From Pseudorasbora parva (lineage: Eukaryota; Chordata; Actinopteri; Cypriniformes; Gobionidae), in NCBI RefSeq assembly GCF_024679245.1, contig NC_090187.1, positions 22,330,995 to 22,394,994 of the forward strand: 64,000 bases of DNA. The letters run 5' to 3'. The notes under the pieces were generated by a model. That model was not told where the DNA came from. It saw only the letters and a program-made list of their open reading frames with translations, and did not search any database. A program made the translations under genes and the position numbers. Position 1 is the first letter of the stretch. The number at the start of each line of letters is the position of its first letter. Positions 37,001-46,928 of this stretch are shown here, one piece after another.

Positions 37001-38230
37001 ACGGTAGTCCACGCACATGCGCAGACTACCATCTTTCTTCTTGACGAGAACAATTGGAGAGGCGTATGGACTACAACTTTCTCTAATTACTTGCGTTTCT
37101 AAAAGCTGATTGATATGTGCCCTAACTACTTCATATTCAGATGGAGGTATGCGCCGGTAACGCTGCCGAACGGGAGTGTCATCAAGAAGAGGGATGTCAT
37201 GGGACAAGAGACCTGTACACCCCAAAACTCCCTCAAAAGTAGAGAAAACAGACTGATACTTTGAAAGAAGGGACCTAACCTTACCTTGATCCTCCCCAGA
37301 CAACTGAGACAAATCTAGAGCATCCAACTGCCCTGGCACAGCGGAAGAACCTATTTGAGAATTGGTGGAACAAATGATCCCCAACCCCGGCCGGACTTCC
37401 ACGACACCTGGAGGCAAACTAACAATATGCACACTTGCCAATGTACCTATCCCTCGACGAGGAAAGAGGAGAGCGTCAGTAGTACTAACGTTGACGACTG
37501 GCACATAGACCACACCCCTGATCACCTTAACGAGGGCTGGGGAAATCAACAGCCCCACTGGAAGACCAAACTCTGGGGGCTCAAGAAGTGCAACACCACT
37601 AGAAAAATAGTCGGAACAAGTGGCTTCTACTAATTTAAGAGCACCCGCAGGGATACGGGCAGCTCGAGGACCCCGCACCTTAACTCTACCCACAATCTTA
37701 GGAGACTGCCGAATGCCTGCCTGATGACAAAATTGTAGAGCCTGAAAAACTGACTTGGGAGCATGTGACACTGCCGGAGATTTAAACAAAGAGTGTCCAT
37801 GTTGTCCAAAGAGCTCCCGGTAGCATCGGTTCAATACATTCATCCCCAGGACCCCGGGGGCTTGAGCACAGACACCACCAGGAGGATCTCGGACCACCAG
37901 AACACCACATTTCGGGACCACCCTACCGCAGAGCTCTATATCCAATTCCACATAACCTATGTAAGGAATAGATAAACCATTGGCCGCCTTCAGCTGCAGC
38001 CAGTGACAAGACATAAGGCGATCCTGGCCCCATGGCTCAAAAGACTCCTGAAAACAACTTTCAGTAATCGTAGAGACCATGGAGCCAGTGTCAACTAAGC
38101 AGGATACAGGTACACCACTCATAATGACAACCAGATGTGGGCAGGAAGACAGCAATTGTGACACAGGGACACCACCACTACCCAACAAATCAGAGCCAAT
38201 ATATTCCCCAACCGAGCTGTGGCCCAACAA
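34046..38230 (-). CDS. pol: Gypsy Pol polyprotein (protease, RT, RNase H, integrase)
   Basis: Uninterrupted frame of 1,394 codons. Residue numbers count from 38,230, which is a TTG; the frame is actually open from 38,275 and has no ATG, overlapping the end of gag by about 30 bases in the -1 frame, so it is probably made by a -1 shift from gag. Domains: aspartic protease with DTG at 47-49; RT about 340-610 with YLDD at 505-508; RNase H with D668, E712, D737; integrase HHCC zinc site about 917-955 and catalytic D984, D1043, E1079. The C-terminal tail is acidic then ends RTGRVTAGRHPNPYHLPRT, typical of fish Gypsy elements. All catalytic residues looked for are present. Confidence 0.93.
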   Translation of the reverse strand: MLGHSSVGEYIGSDLLGSGGVPVSQLLSSCPHLVVIMSGVPVSCLVDTGSMVSTITESCFQESFEPWGQDRLMSCHWLQLKAANGLSIPYIGYVELDIELCGRVVPKCGVLVVRDPPGGVCAQAPGVLGMNVLNRCYRELFGQHGHSLFKSPAVSHAPKSVFQALQFCHQAGIRQSPKIVGRVKVRGPRAARIPAGALKLVEATCSDYFSSGVALLEPPEFGLPVGLLISPALVKVIRGVVYVPVVNVSTTDALLFPRRGIGTLASVHIVSLPPGVVEVRPGLGIICSTNSQIGSSAVPGQLDALDLSQLSGEDQGKVRSLLSKYQSVFSTFEGVLGCTGLLSHDIPLLDDTPVRQRYRRIPPSEYEVVRAHINQLLETQVIRESCSPYASPIVLVKKKDGSLRMCVDYRQLNSRTRKDAFPLPRIEESLDTLTGARWFSTLDLTSGYNQVPVTEGDRHKTAFCTPFGLFEWNRMPFGLCNAPSTFQRLMQRLFGDQQCQSLLLYLDDIIVFSSSVEQHLERLEVVLGRLEREGLKAKLDKCVFLQSQVRYLGHVISAEGVATDPTKAQAVSQWRRPSNTTELRSFLGFASYYRRFVEGFAKIAAPLHRLVAEFSSSKSRPKRGVRLDFMDAWNDQCQNCFEELKVKLTTAPILSYADFSQPFILEVDASHGGLGAVLSQEQGGKVRPIAYASRSLRPTERNLSNYSSMKLEFLALKWAMTEKFREYLLGGRCVVFTDNNPLSHLSTAKLGATEQRWAAQLAAFDFEIRYRSGKSNKNADALSRQNPPEVGALGGLVPGTVVPASLQQVLEVGPIVEVQQTMMAALPSHSLTEVGALQRADSVISELLPFWRRRVRPGREERRPLSALALMLLRQWDRLVERDGILYRRVYSPNGGEEVLQLLLPTALKSSVLTQLHQLHGHQGIERTGELVRQRCYWPGMSSDIVSWCQACERCQSSKDLQPLAQSFMGHLLASRPNEIVAMDFTLLEPSSSGVENVLVITDVFSKYTLAVPTRDQRAETVAQVLVTEWFYKFGIPGRLHSDQGRNFESLLIHQLCSLYDVRKSRTTPYHPAGNGQCELFNRTLHNLLRALPNSRKRDWVACLPQVLFSYNTTPHRATGESPHYLMFGQEPRLPVDFLLGRVREPVAGKVHEWVQEHQARLQVAFEGAQERLRSMAERRKVTHDQSVHSAPLTEGQLVYLRDYGNRGRHKIQDLWSPVVYQVVRAPPAGGAVYSIAPIDELSKVKTVHRSLLKNRVHRDPPTSVPSGEPGDTPEDSFLEEEEEVDLVRVIPTGNCGASAVLEPVVLPLRSVPQLAGAPPDSGGGTVNSCEPGVEVYPFVPVEELERGDASLRRTGRVTAGRHPNPYHLPRTVRTSLSIPSVSNSVAAIFRPWN

Positions 38231-38241
38231 CTCGGTGGGAA

Positions 38242-39323
38242 TTAGTTTTCCGGCAATGAACCCGAGCGAGACTGTCTATGTTCCGGCGCCCGAATGCCCG
38301 TCTGAGGCAGCGAACAGATAGAAACACGCTCCCCATCACACTCTGCAGCAAAATGACCGGGTTTCTGGCACCTCCTACATATCAACGAATTATTACGGAA
38401 AGGTCTGCTATGACGAGGCTGATCTCGAAATTGAGCAATACTTTGGGTAAGCTGGGTTAACTGTTGCTGCTGCAAACGTAACATTTCCCTAAGTTCACCC
38501 ATCTCCGAAGCTTGAGGAGAACGGTCTACTCCAGGACAAGAATCACTTTGTACCCCATATTGAAACCCAAGCGCCAATGGGACGGAATGGCTACGTCCTC
38601 GCGCTCCACCAGGCATGCCCTCTCGTTCCCACCTTATGGCTTCGCCACGGACATCTAAAAGTGTAATGGTGGGCTGACGACGGACCAACTGCTTCAACTC
38701 ACGACGAAGGGTATTATCAAAAACGTGTTCAACAAATTGGTCGCGCAACAATACTTCGGCATTCGGAATCGCATCAGGTGAACACTGCTTAGCCTTCTCA
38801 AGGAGGCCCATGAGAGCAAGGGAAAACTCCAAAAGGGTTTCCCCATCCTGCTGCCTCCTAGAGAAGAAAGCCTCCTGCAACGCAACATATGATTTAGAAC
38901 ACCCATATACTTCTTTCAGTGCTAGAATAATTTTGGCAGGATCCTCCCGTTCCTCTAGAGGTCGATACTTTATCTCTTCCCGGGCCTCGCCCTCTAAATG
39001 GTCAAACAAAAAGAAAGGTTGGTCTGCAATGGATAGATGACGAGCACGCATACAAGCCTCCACTTCTTCAACCCACTCATTAATCCCCATACCAGACCTA
39101 CCACTAAATTTTGGGCACTTTCGGTCTCTTGGTATAAAAACCGCTCAGTCACTGCAGCACCAGCCCCTACTAATTGAGACGCAACTACGGACGGACTAGG
39201 TAAACTAGAATCATTACTAGGACCGGGCAACCCAGTCTGTGCACGCTCCTGTCTCAATTTAGCATTATCGGCTTTCAGTTGAGCCACAAGTTCGCAGAGT
39301 TCCTGCATTTCTTCTTCCATCAT
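38242..39323 (-). pseudogene. gag: Gypsy gag, with an apparent one-base frameshift
   Basis: Two frames together give a full gag. From ATG 39,323 the first encodes MMEEEMQELCELVAQLKADN, a coiled-coil-like start, and runs to VTERFLY near 39,140. The second, which opens with PRDRKCPKFSG and contains ATG 39,090, encodes the capsid-like part (INEWVEEVEACMRARHLS, FFLFDHLEGEAREEIKYR) and the zinc knuckle CRRCQKPGHFAAEC, ending at TAA 38,242. The join lies in a run of five T at about 39,133-39,140 and is a -1 shift. Either one T was lost (or mis-sequenced), or the second frame starts at its own ATG, giving a 282-residue Gag. Confidence 0.85.
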
Positions 39324-39505
39324 AAACACCTTACCCAATTATAGTAGATGATGGATCTTTACCCAGCAGAGAGGCTCCAAGTTCACGAACAAACACTGCT
39401 GTTTTGCTTCTACCAGAAAAAAACAAAAAAAACAAACAAACAAAAACACAACCACAACAGAACAAGAAAGGTATCCACACTTCAGGTCAAATAAATAAAT
39501 GAGAA

Positions 39506-39523
39506 ACCCTGCCGACTGCGCCA
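39506..39523 (-). other. Gypsy primer-binding site, serine-tRNA-like
   Basis: Minus strand TGGCGCAGTCGGCAGGGT, three bases (TTT) inside the 5' LTR. It resembles the 3' end of a tRNA-Ser with a mismatch, judged from memory only. Confidence 0.55.
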
Positions 39524-39526
39524 AAA

Positions 39527-41087
39527 TGTGGCAATGAAGGTATTACAGCAGCAATAAGCACTTGTTTCTAAATTGCGTTACTGCTTTCTTAAAGACGACT
39601 ACGCCACCCAGAACTAACTCTGGGAAAAGCCCAAAGGGCACAAGTTCAGTTTCTAAGATAATGACCACGAGGCATGGGTACCATATATAATATTTATTAA
39701 ACAATAAAATAGTCGATTAAAATGCATTTCAATGAATCACATGAACAAGGGAGAATTCCACGACACCGCGCAACACCCCCGGCTGTAAAACAATCAAACA
39801 GACAATCACAACACCAGAGCTGGGGCCTACCACCAGGGCGGCAGGCTTGACACCGGGCTTATATAATACACACAGTAACAATAATAATAACAACACGTGC
39901 TCCAAATCACACTCACACACTCCAAGGAAATCACGGCCACTCCACGCCACTCTGGTGAACAGTGAGATTAACCACACGGGAAAGGTCAGCCTGCCCTCGC
40001 CAGGCCCCAGCTCCGATACAAGAACAGGAAAGAAAGCAAAAGACAAAAAGGTTACACCATTCAAACCCAATGCTAAGCAGTCAAATATGGCGCTAAATGC
40101 AGAATAATCGAATGCAAAGCAATTAAAGGCAACGTAGTCAAATGCAAAGCAGTGAAATGCAAAGCAGTGGGATGCAAAGCAATAAAAATACAAAGCAGTG
40201 GGATGCAAAGCAGTGAGATGCAAAGCAATAACTGCGAAGGCAACAGCAACACCAAACAAATTAATCCAAAACAAACAAAATCAAACCAAATTAATAAAAC
40301 AAAAATAGAAACAAAGACCTTACCAAAGTAACACAAACTCAATACCAAACATACATTTAACAGAATACAAAACAAATAAACAATCAAGAAAGAAAATAGA
40401 CAGCAAAATAGAAACTAACCCAAAAAGGGCACAATTAATACATACAACTCAAATTATTAAACTAAAAAAAAAGGAATTAAAGCAAAACAGCAGTGTTGAA
40501 TGTGCCAGCCATGCTGAAATCACGAGGTTAACAGAATGCAGGCTGGAATCGGAACGGGCAGGCTCACAGGATGATTTAAACTCCTAAAACACACAAAATA
40601 ACTATAACCAAGTTACCTTTATAAAGGCCCAAGGGAGTTAAAAGTGGGTTATACATACCAGATTGGGCCAAACACATCATCTATCCGATCACAGGCAGGA
40701 ATCACAGGCAGTTCGCCAGTACAGCGGAGCAATGACGACACCCGTTGCGTTGTTAATCATCCGCGAGTGCAACAAGCACTTACCCGAACGCCAGCCAACC
40801 CGAAATTACTGTTAGCAGTTGTTGACCATTCGTGGGTGCAACAAGCACTCACCCGTCGCCAGCCCGACCAAAATCACTGTTAACAGACAAGCAACCGCTA
40901 AAGGAACATTCAGCATCTACCACAAAAGGAGCCACGGAGAAAACTCATACATACCCCTCGTGCAATGTACCGAAACGCCGGAAGTGCGATCAGCAGAGTA
41001 TGACGCGACACCCGTTTTACCGTACCTCGCCTTATATATGCTCCATCGCAAATGTTACCGCCCAGCAATAATCTGCACTTCACCACA
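39527..41087 (-). repeat. Gypsy 5' LTR
   Basis: 1,561 bp, TGTGG...CCACA. On the minus strand a TATATAAG box lies at about 41,031-41,039, only about 50 bp from the LTR start. A tandem GCAAAGCAG array lies at about 40,111-40,228. The 181-codon frame at 40,274-39,729 is a by-product of this array and is not conserved-looking. Confidence 0.95.
41031..41039 (-). promoter_or_regulatory. Candidate TATA box of the Gypsy 5' LTR
   Basis: Minus strand CATATATAAGGCGAGG. If used, transcription would begin within about 80 bp of the LTR edge, leaving a very short U3. Confidence 0.45.
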
Positions 41088-41091
41088 TAAA

Positions 41092-42053
<962 letters not shown>

Positions 42054-42055
42054 TA

Positions 42056-42222
42056 CACTCTAACAAATGCTGGGTTAAAAACAACCCAAGTTGGGTTGAA
42101 AATAAACGCAGAAATTGGGTTGTATTGAATGAGTCCATTTACTAGGGTTTAAACAACCCAATTTCTCGGTTTGTTCATTTCCAACACAACTTGAGTTGTT
42201 TTTAACCCAGGCTCTCTTAGTG
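42056..42222. mobile_element. 167-bp hairpin MITE with TA duplication
   Basis: TA flanks (42054-42055, 42223-42224). Inverted ends share CTGGGTTAAAAACAAC and a CACT start. AACCCA/TGGGTT steps fill the interior. It belongs to an abundant fish Tc1/mariner-type MITE style. No coding capacity. Confidence 0.75.
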
Positions 42223-42570
42223 TAACATAATTTAAAATGTTTGTGTCCACGCAGATGGGGCACATACAACACCGCGTGTGGGAGTGACTTGAGCAAATAG
42301 TGTTGCGTTTCACTCCACTTTTAGACACGGATTCGCAAACTTCCAAAAGCACTCCCCCTGGGGGGAATTCCCGCCGCCATTTTGAAATGTGTTCCTCTTC
42401 GTCAAGTATATCAGGGAAGTTTAAATGGACCGAACCTTTTCCCCTTGATTTTGGGAACGAGTCTAATCCAATGCACACTTCAAACAGCTCCATATCCCAC
42501 AATTCATCTTGATCGCTCTTAACTGGTTTATGCTATACATTATTTTGAAAATTAATTGCATAATAGTGTA

Positions 42571-43079
42571 TAATACACTGCCCGGCCCCCCAAAAAGTAG
42601 CTGTTTGCATTTAAATTGGTAAATGCTTAAGAGTCAATGATTGGATCATTATTGCAGTGATTTATATTTTTCTAACATGTTATAAGTTTGGCATTGTTTT
42701 TCAAATCCTAATTGATGGATTCTGGAGCTTTTCATTTCTTAAACAGCCATGTAGGAAGACACATTCTGGCTATATTCCAGGATAACAATGTCAAGATTCA
42801 TCAACCTGTGAAATGGTTGGGAGGGAGCATTAAGAATCATTTCCCCACATTAATGGGCACCTCTGAGCCCAGACCATAAATTAATTGAAAGTCTTTGGGA
42901 TGTGCTAGAGGAGACTTTACAGAGTGCTTGACTCTTGCATTGCCAGTACAAGATCTGGAACAAAAATGTATGTACCTCTTGATGGAAATAACTTCACCAA
43001 ATTTATTTTCATAAAGAGGTGCATTGCAGGAGACAAGCACTTTGTCAAGTCGAAGCCAGCATATTCCAAAGACTTTCAA
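42571..43079 (+). mobile_element. Tc1-like transposon fragment, internally deleted
   Basis: Begins TACACTGCCCGGCCCCCCAA, the end of a common fish Tc1-like family, and continues through typical terminal sequence (TTCTTAAACAGCCATGTAGG, AAGACACATTCTGG). It then jumps to the end of a transposase: frames around 42,855-43,035 read the region after the DPD/NP block (SLGCARGDF and VQDLEQK; usual ESLWDVLE, IQDL). The right terminus was not found. Dead. Confidence 0.6.
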
Positions 43080-43167
43080 TGAATTTAAGGTCTCCTAAAA
43101 CCAACAAACACCTAACCCTAACGTGAAATTCTACTACAATCTACTCATACCCTGATGCAAGTTAGTT

Positions 43168-43242
43168 TCACAAGTTCACACTTACATATAATTTATAGAG
43201 AGTAAATTTAAATGCGTATTTGGCGTGCTGTCCGGGGGGAGG
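43168..43242. repeat. Direct repeat, left copy (partner at 55,879-55,948)
   Basis: TTTCACAAGTTCACACTTAC through CGTGCTGTCCGGG, with small differences from the copy 12.7 kb away. The two copies flank the hAT/DIRS/ERV nest. Class unknown. Confidence 0.7.
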
Positions 43243-43697
43243 GCTTCAAACTCTGAATTCGGACCAAACCCAGAATACCCCCCATGTATGTCGGTGATAA
43301 GAAATACAAGTGTGGAGAAGGGATGGTGAAGGGATGCTGATAGTAGTGATTGGCAGACCGAGGCTTCGTGAACCAGCACTGAACCAGTTGAAGCAAATGT
43401 GCCGAAGCTTCGAAACAACACCCGACACCATGATACCATCTAGTGGACACTTGAATGTATTGATCTGAAATAACGTCTCAGGTTACAACTGTAACCTTGG
43501 TTCCCTGAGAACAGGGAACGAGACGCTGCGTAAGCTGACGCTACAGGTGGCTGAGCTACTATAAAATCACGGCAATCCTATTGACCGGCGACAGCCTATG
43601 ATGTCATCAAGGTGCGACCAGGAAGTATATAATGGCGCCTTGCAAACATGACACCAGCTTCTTCGTCTGAAGGGACTGTTTGGCAGGCAGGCCCCGA

Positions 43698-44333
43698 GGT
43701 AGACTTAAAAATTAAGCTTTTTCCCCGTGGTAGTTTAATTCACAGGACCGGACACCAGTTATTTTGCCAAGAGATTTATTTTATATAATTTTATATCAGA
43801 CATAGGAGAGAAAGACAATTTTCCTAGGAGATGATCTTCATTCCAGCTTTCTCTGTCCTCCTGGACACCCAGTTTGGATTTTATAGGTTGCTCAGACAGA
43901 GAAATCAATTGTATTACTAGATAAACAGGTTGTTTGCGCTATACCTCGTGCTTTCACGCGGCATAATATACCCTAGAACATATGCATAGAGAAACTTGTT
44001 GTTCATTGTTCAAAATATGTCTTATACAGAACTTGTGACATGTGTCATATGCATTGGTAGGAAAACAACATCATGCTACACAATACTTCCTTACAGAGAA
44101 TTACAGTCACATGTGTATAATTGGAAAACTTATGCTACATATTCCTGTGTTCAAAATTATCTCCTCTCCATGTCCTTCACACTCCTGTGCTCAGACTCAT
44201 TCTGACTAAATAATAATGATTATACAAATGATAATGAATATTAGTAAAGAATAATAATACAAATACATGATATTAACTGATTATACATACTAATAATACA
44301 AAATAATATTAAACAGTAAAATTTCGATCTACA
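43698..44333 (-). repeat. ERV 3' LTR
   Basis: 636 bp, minus strand TGTAGATC...GTCTAC. The expected last A is replaced (plus-strand G at 43,698 where the 5' LTR has T). Otherwise it reads the same as the 5' LTR. Confidence 0.93.
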
Positions 44334-44346
44334 TCTCCCTTCTTCT
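44334..44346 (-). other. ERV polypurine tract
   Basis: Minus strand AGAAGAAGGGAGA directly abuts the TG of the 3' LTR. Confidence 0.8.
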
Positions 44347-44762
44347 GGAACTACGGCCGTCCGTTCCACACCATCACCCAGGTAGCCAACCTATTGAAGT
44401 GATAGTGAGAAAGAAGAATAGCAGACGAAGAAATAAACAAGGACAGAAGAACAGAAATGGAAAAAAACAAAAAGAAACAAAGAACCCAAACCCATGTTAT
44501 GTTCCCGAGATATGTGTCATTTAACGTCTATGTGTATGCATTTAATAGGAACCCCAATCTTCTAAGAAAGTAAAAACTAATGAATCTTCACCAGTGCCTG
44601 GACTCGTTCGGGCCCTGAACTCCTCCAGTTCCTGGTCAAAATAACAAACAAACATAAAAGTTGATGTTAAAGAATTCCTATCCCTTGGGGTTGTGAATCA
44701 GTAAGCAGATGTTGATTGTTTGTGAGGTTATATTCTGTAAGCAGTGTAGTGTGTAAAATCTC
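44347..44762. other. Non-coding stretch between env and the purine tract
   Basis: About 416 bp. The minus strand is T/C-rich and shows no frame long enough to call an accessory gene. Confidence 0.5.
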
Positions 44763-46877
44763 CTATTTGACTCTGAATTTCCTATTCTCTGTTTTATCCA
44801 CATGGTTAGAAATAACCAATCTAACAGGTTTGGTACTTTTCCTTCTAGTAACACATTTTATGAGTTGTATCACTAACAGAAACACAAAAACTCCAACCGT
44901 AATCAGAACTATCCATTCCGACCAGGATAAATTCCCCGGAATTTGTGCTAATTTCTTCTCAGACAACAATTTAGCTACTCCATTCGCTACAATAACATGA
45001 CCCATTGCTTGAATTCCCTCTTCTTGAGCTGCTTTAACACTCTCCTTAACTCTTTTAACCATTTCAAAGAGTTCATAATTCCTTTCCTCTACTAAATCAT
45101 TATTCCACCATTGTGGGTCTAAGTTCAACAATTGCACATGTGGAACATGGATTCCACCCAATTGAAGAGGATAGAGAATCTCAACGCAAAATGGATCAGG
45201 AGGAATTGGACACAACTTCCCTCCATATATCATAGTCTCACTTATTCCATCATGTAATATACACCACTGTGCTTCCGACACCTGCCATGCACCTGTGGCT
45301 TGATCTAAAGGAACTACTTCCCAAACTGCAGATCCATTCAGGGATAGACTAAACATTGTAGAACACGAGCAAATTACCCACTCATGTTCCTCAACACAAC
45401 AGTCTATGGTAGAAATCATTGGTGTTTCGCCTTCAGCCCAATATCCATTTTTCCCTAATCTGATAACAGAGTTTCCTTGTCTAACGCCCATTGATTGGAA
45501 TTGTCTCACTGTCATTATATTGCGCCGTCCATATTGAGGCCATACCAAAAATAAAGGTAATGTACCGGAACCTGACAAAGAGTCTTCATCGATAGCAATT
45601 TTGACTAATGGAATATGTTTAGCAGAAGTCAAATTGAGTTGAATACCAAATACCACTAACAAAGATTCCACTATTCGTTCAGGAACTTTACCCATTCGAA
45701 TAACTTGAACATCCTCTACCATTTGATCCTTTAAATTCTGAGCTAGGAATAAACATGCTGCACGATGTGTCTCAAAATTAGATGATTTTACTAATGCATC
45801 TGCCAATTCCTTTGCTGCATCGTTAAGATGTTGACCTGCTGCTATGATATGTAAAGAACCTTTAAGAGCTTCAGTGAGTCCTTTTCCTGTCATTTTTCCC
45901 ACCCACTGAGTGTATTCACTTAATTGATTCATTTGCGCAGTATTACTTATTGAATTGACAGAACCAAATACCCCCGCTACGTCTCCCCATATACTCCTAG
46001 GTTTACGACTTCGACTATTCAATGGATCTTTAGAGGTATAATATTTTACTTCTTTTTCCAACCATTTCCTTATTTGTGTGAAATTTCCACAATATGACTG
46101 ATCATAAACGGTAAGAAGGGATATCAAATTATAATTGATACGTTGTCTCACCATATGGGCTTCATTTATCAAGGTTTTGGTTTCTTTTGCTAACAAGATA
46201 CCATGAGCTGGTGCAATATTTGTAGTTGGGCATGTTTTAGCTTTATTTGTTTTTTCAGCAGAAAGATAAAAACACCGTCCAATTTCCCCAGTTTCTAGTT
46301 CAGTCTCACAATATTCATTCTCATCTTCTGAATGCCATACTCTTACATAATTTCCCTTGAATCTTGTCGTTCTCGAGGCAGTATCCCTTAGGAATCCTTC
46401 ACATGGTAACACTATGGGATAAATACACCCTAAAGCCAAAGAATCCCATATTGTAAGCATGTGAGTACGGTTCAAAATGAAGTTAATTTCCACATTAGTA
46501 GAAGTTATGAGGTCTAACCCCACAATTTCACATTGTTCTCTTGAACAAATTTCTCGTCGTTGACCACTACTAGAATATCCCCCGTCTTTCACTGGCCAGA
46601 TTACTCTGCTGTGGTAACATTGATGGTGATAGTTACATCCACCATAGATGTCCTTACGATATTTAGCAAGATCTTTATCATTACTTGGCACCCAATCCCA
46701 TAATCCCCATTTGGAAATAAAGGGTAAAGTAAAATGTTGGCCAGATTTCAAAGTTGTATTTCTAGTGATTCCTTGAACTTGAGGGGTCCATAAAGCTTGG
46801 CTTCCTTGGTAAATGCCAAGTAAAATTAAAAACAAGCATACCATCATCGTTGTGTATCGAGAATAACTTGCAACCAT
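44763..46877 (-). CDS. env: ERV envelope glycoprotein precursor
   Basis: 704 codons from ATG 46,877, starting 52 bases after pol stops; a spliced mRNA is expected. Signal peptide with hydrophobic core about residues 11-28. Six N-x-S/T sites (N40, N136, N265, N415, N514, N649). A minimal furin-type site RKPR at 291-294 is followed by a Gly/Val-rich stretch (295-312) that could be a fusion peptide, then a helical, Ala/Leu-rich region to about 365. Cysteine-rich part with CC at 493-494 and CSC at 503-505. Single membrane span about 656-675 and a short basic tail. It lacks CX6CC, and the anchored subunit (about 410 residues) is twice the usual gammaretroviral length. Predicted role is cell entry. 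No stop or frameshift seen. Confidence 0.88.
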   Translation of the reverse strand: MVASYSRYTTMMVCLFLILLGIYQGSQALWTPQVQGITRNTTLKSGQHFTLPFISKWGLWDWVPSNDKDLAKYRKDIYGGCNYHHQCYHSRVIWPVKDGGYSSSGQRREICSREQCEIVGLDLITSTNVEINFILNRTHMLTIWDSLALGCIYPIVLPCEGFLRDTASRTTRFKGNYVRVWHSEDENEYCETELETGEIGRCFYLSAEKTNKAKTCPTTNIAPAHGILLAKETKTLINEAHMVRQRINYNLISLLTVYDQSYCGNFTQIRKWLEKEVKYYTSKDPLNSRSRKPRSIWGDVAGVFGSVNSISNTAQMNQLSEYTQWVGKMTGKGLTEALKGSLHIIAAGQHLNDAAKELADALVKSSNFETHRAACLFLAQNLKDQMVEDVQVIRMGKVPERIVESLLVVFGIQLNLTSAKHIPLVKIAIDEDSLSGSGTLPLFLVWPQYGRRNIMTVRQFQSMGVRQGNSVIRLGKNGYWAEGETPMISTIDCCVEEHEWVICSCSTMFSLSLNGSAVWEVVPLDQATGAWQVSEAQWCILHDGISETMIYGGKLCPIPPDPFCVEILYPLQLGGIHVPHVQLLNLDPQWWNNDLVEERNYELFEMVKRVKESVKAAQEEGIQAMGHVIVANGVAKLLSEKKLAQIPGNLSWSEWIVLITVGVFVFLLVIQLIKCVTRRKSTKPVRLVISNHVDKTENRKFRVK

Positions 46878-46928
46878 CTCTAATCAATGTCAATGGGAAT
46901 GATCCCTGAAATGGAAGCAGAAAAATAA

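Larger units (their letters stand above)
32424..41087 (-). mobile_element. Ty3/Gypsy LTR retrotransposon, 8.66 kb, young
   Basis: Two 1,561-bp LTRs, both TGTGG...CCACA, flank gag and pol. TAAA is duplicated on both sides (32420-32423, 41088-41091). Minus-strand order is LTR, primer site, gag, protease-RT-RNase H-integrase, purine tract, LTR. There is no chromodomain and no env-like frame. The LTRs have equal length and I find at least three substitutions between them, so insertion is recent. Confidence 0.95.

Noticed and set aside
34046..38230. Pol start at 38,230 taken as Met
   Set aside because: The codon is TTG. The frame is open to 38,275 without any ATG, so a frameshift from gag is more likely.
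39729..40274. 181-codon frame present in both Gypsy LTRs (also 32,626-33,171)
   Set aside because: It is produced by the tandem GCAAAGCAG array and T-rich LTR sequence. It is shared only because the LTRs are copies.
43996..44205. 69-codon frame repeated at 53,529-53,738 as an accessory gene of the ERV
   Set aside because: It is antisense to the provirus, lies wholly in the LTRs, and is identical only because the LTRs are.
44763..46877. Env as a domesticated host (syncytin-like) gene
   Set aside because: It sits in a complete provirus with matching LTRs and open gag and pol, so no sign of host retention can be separated from youth.
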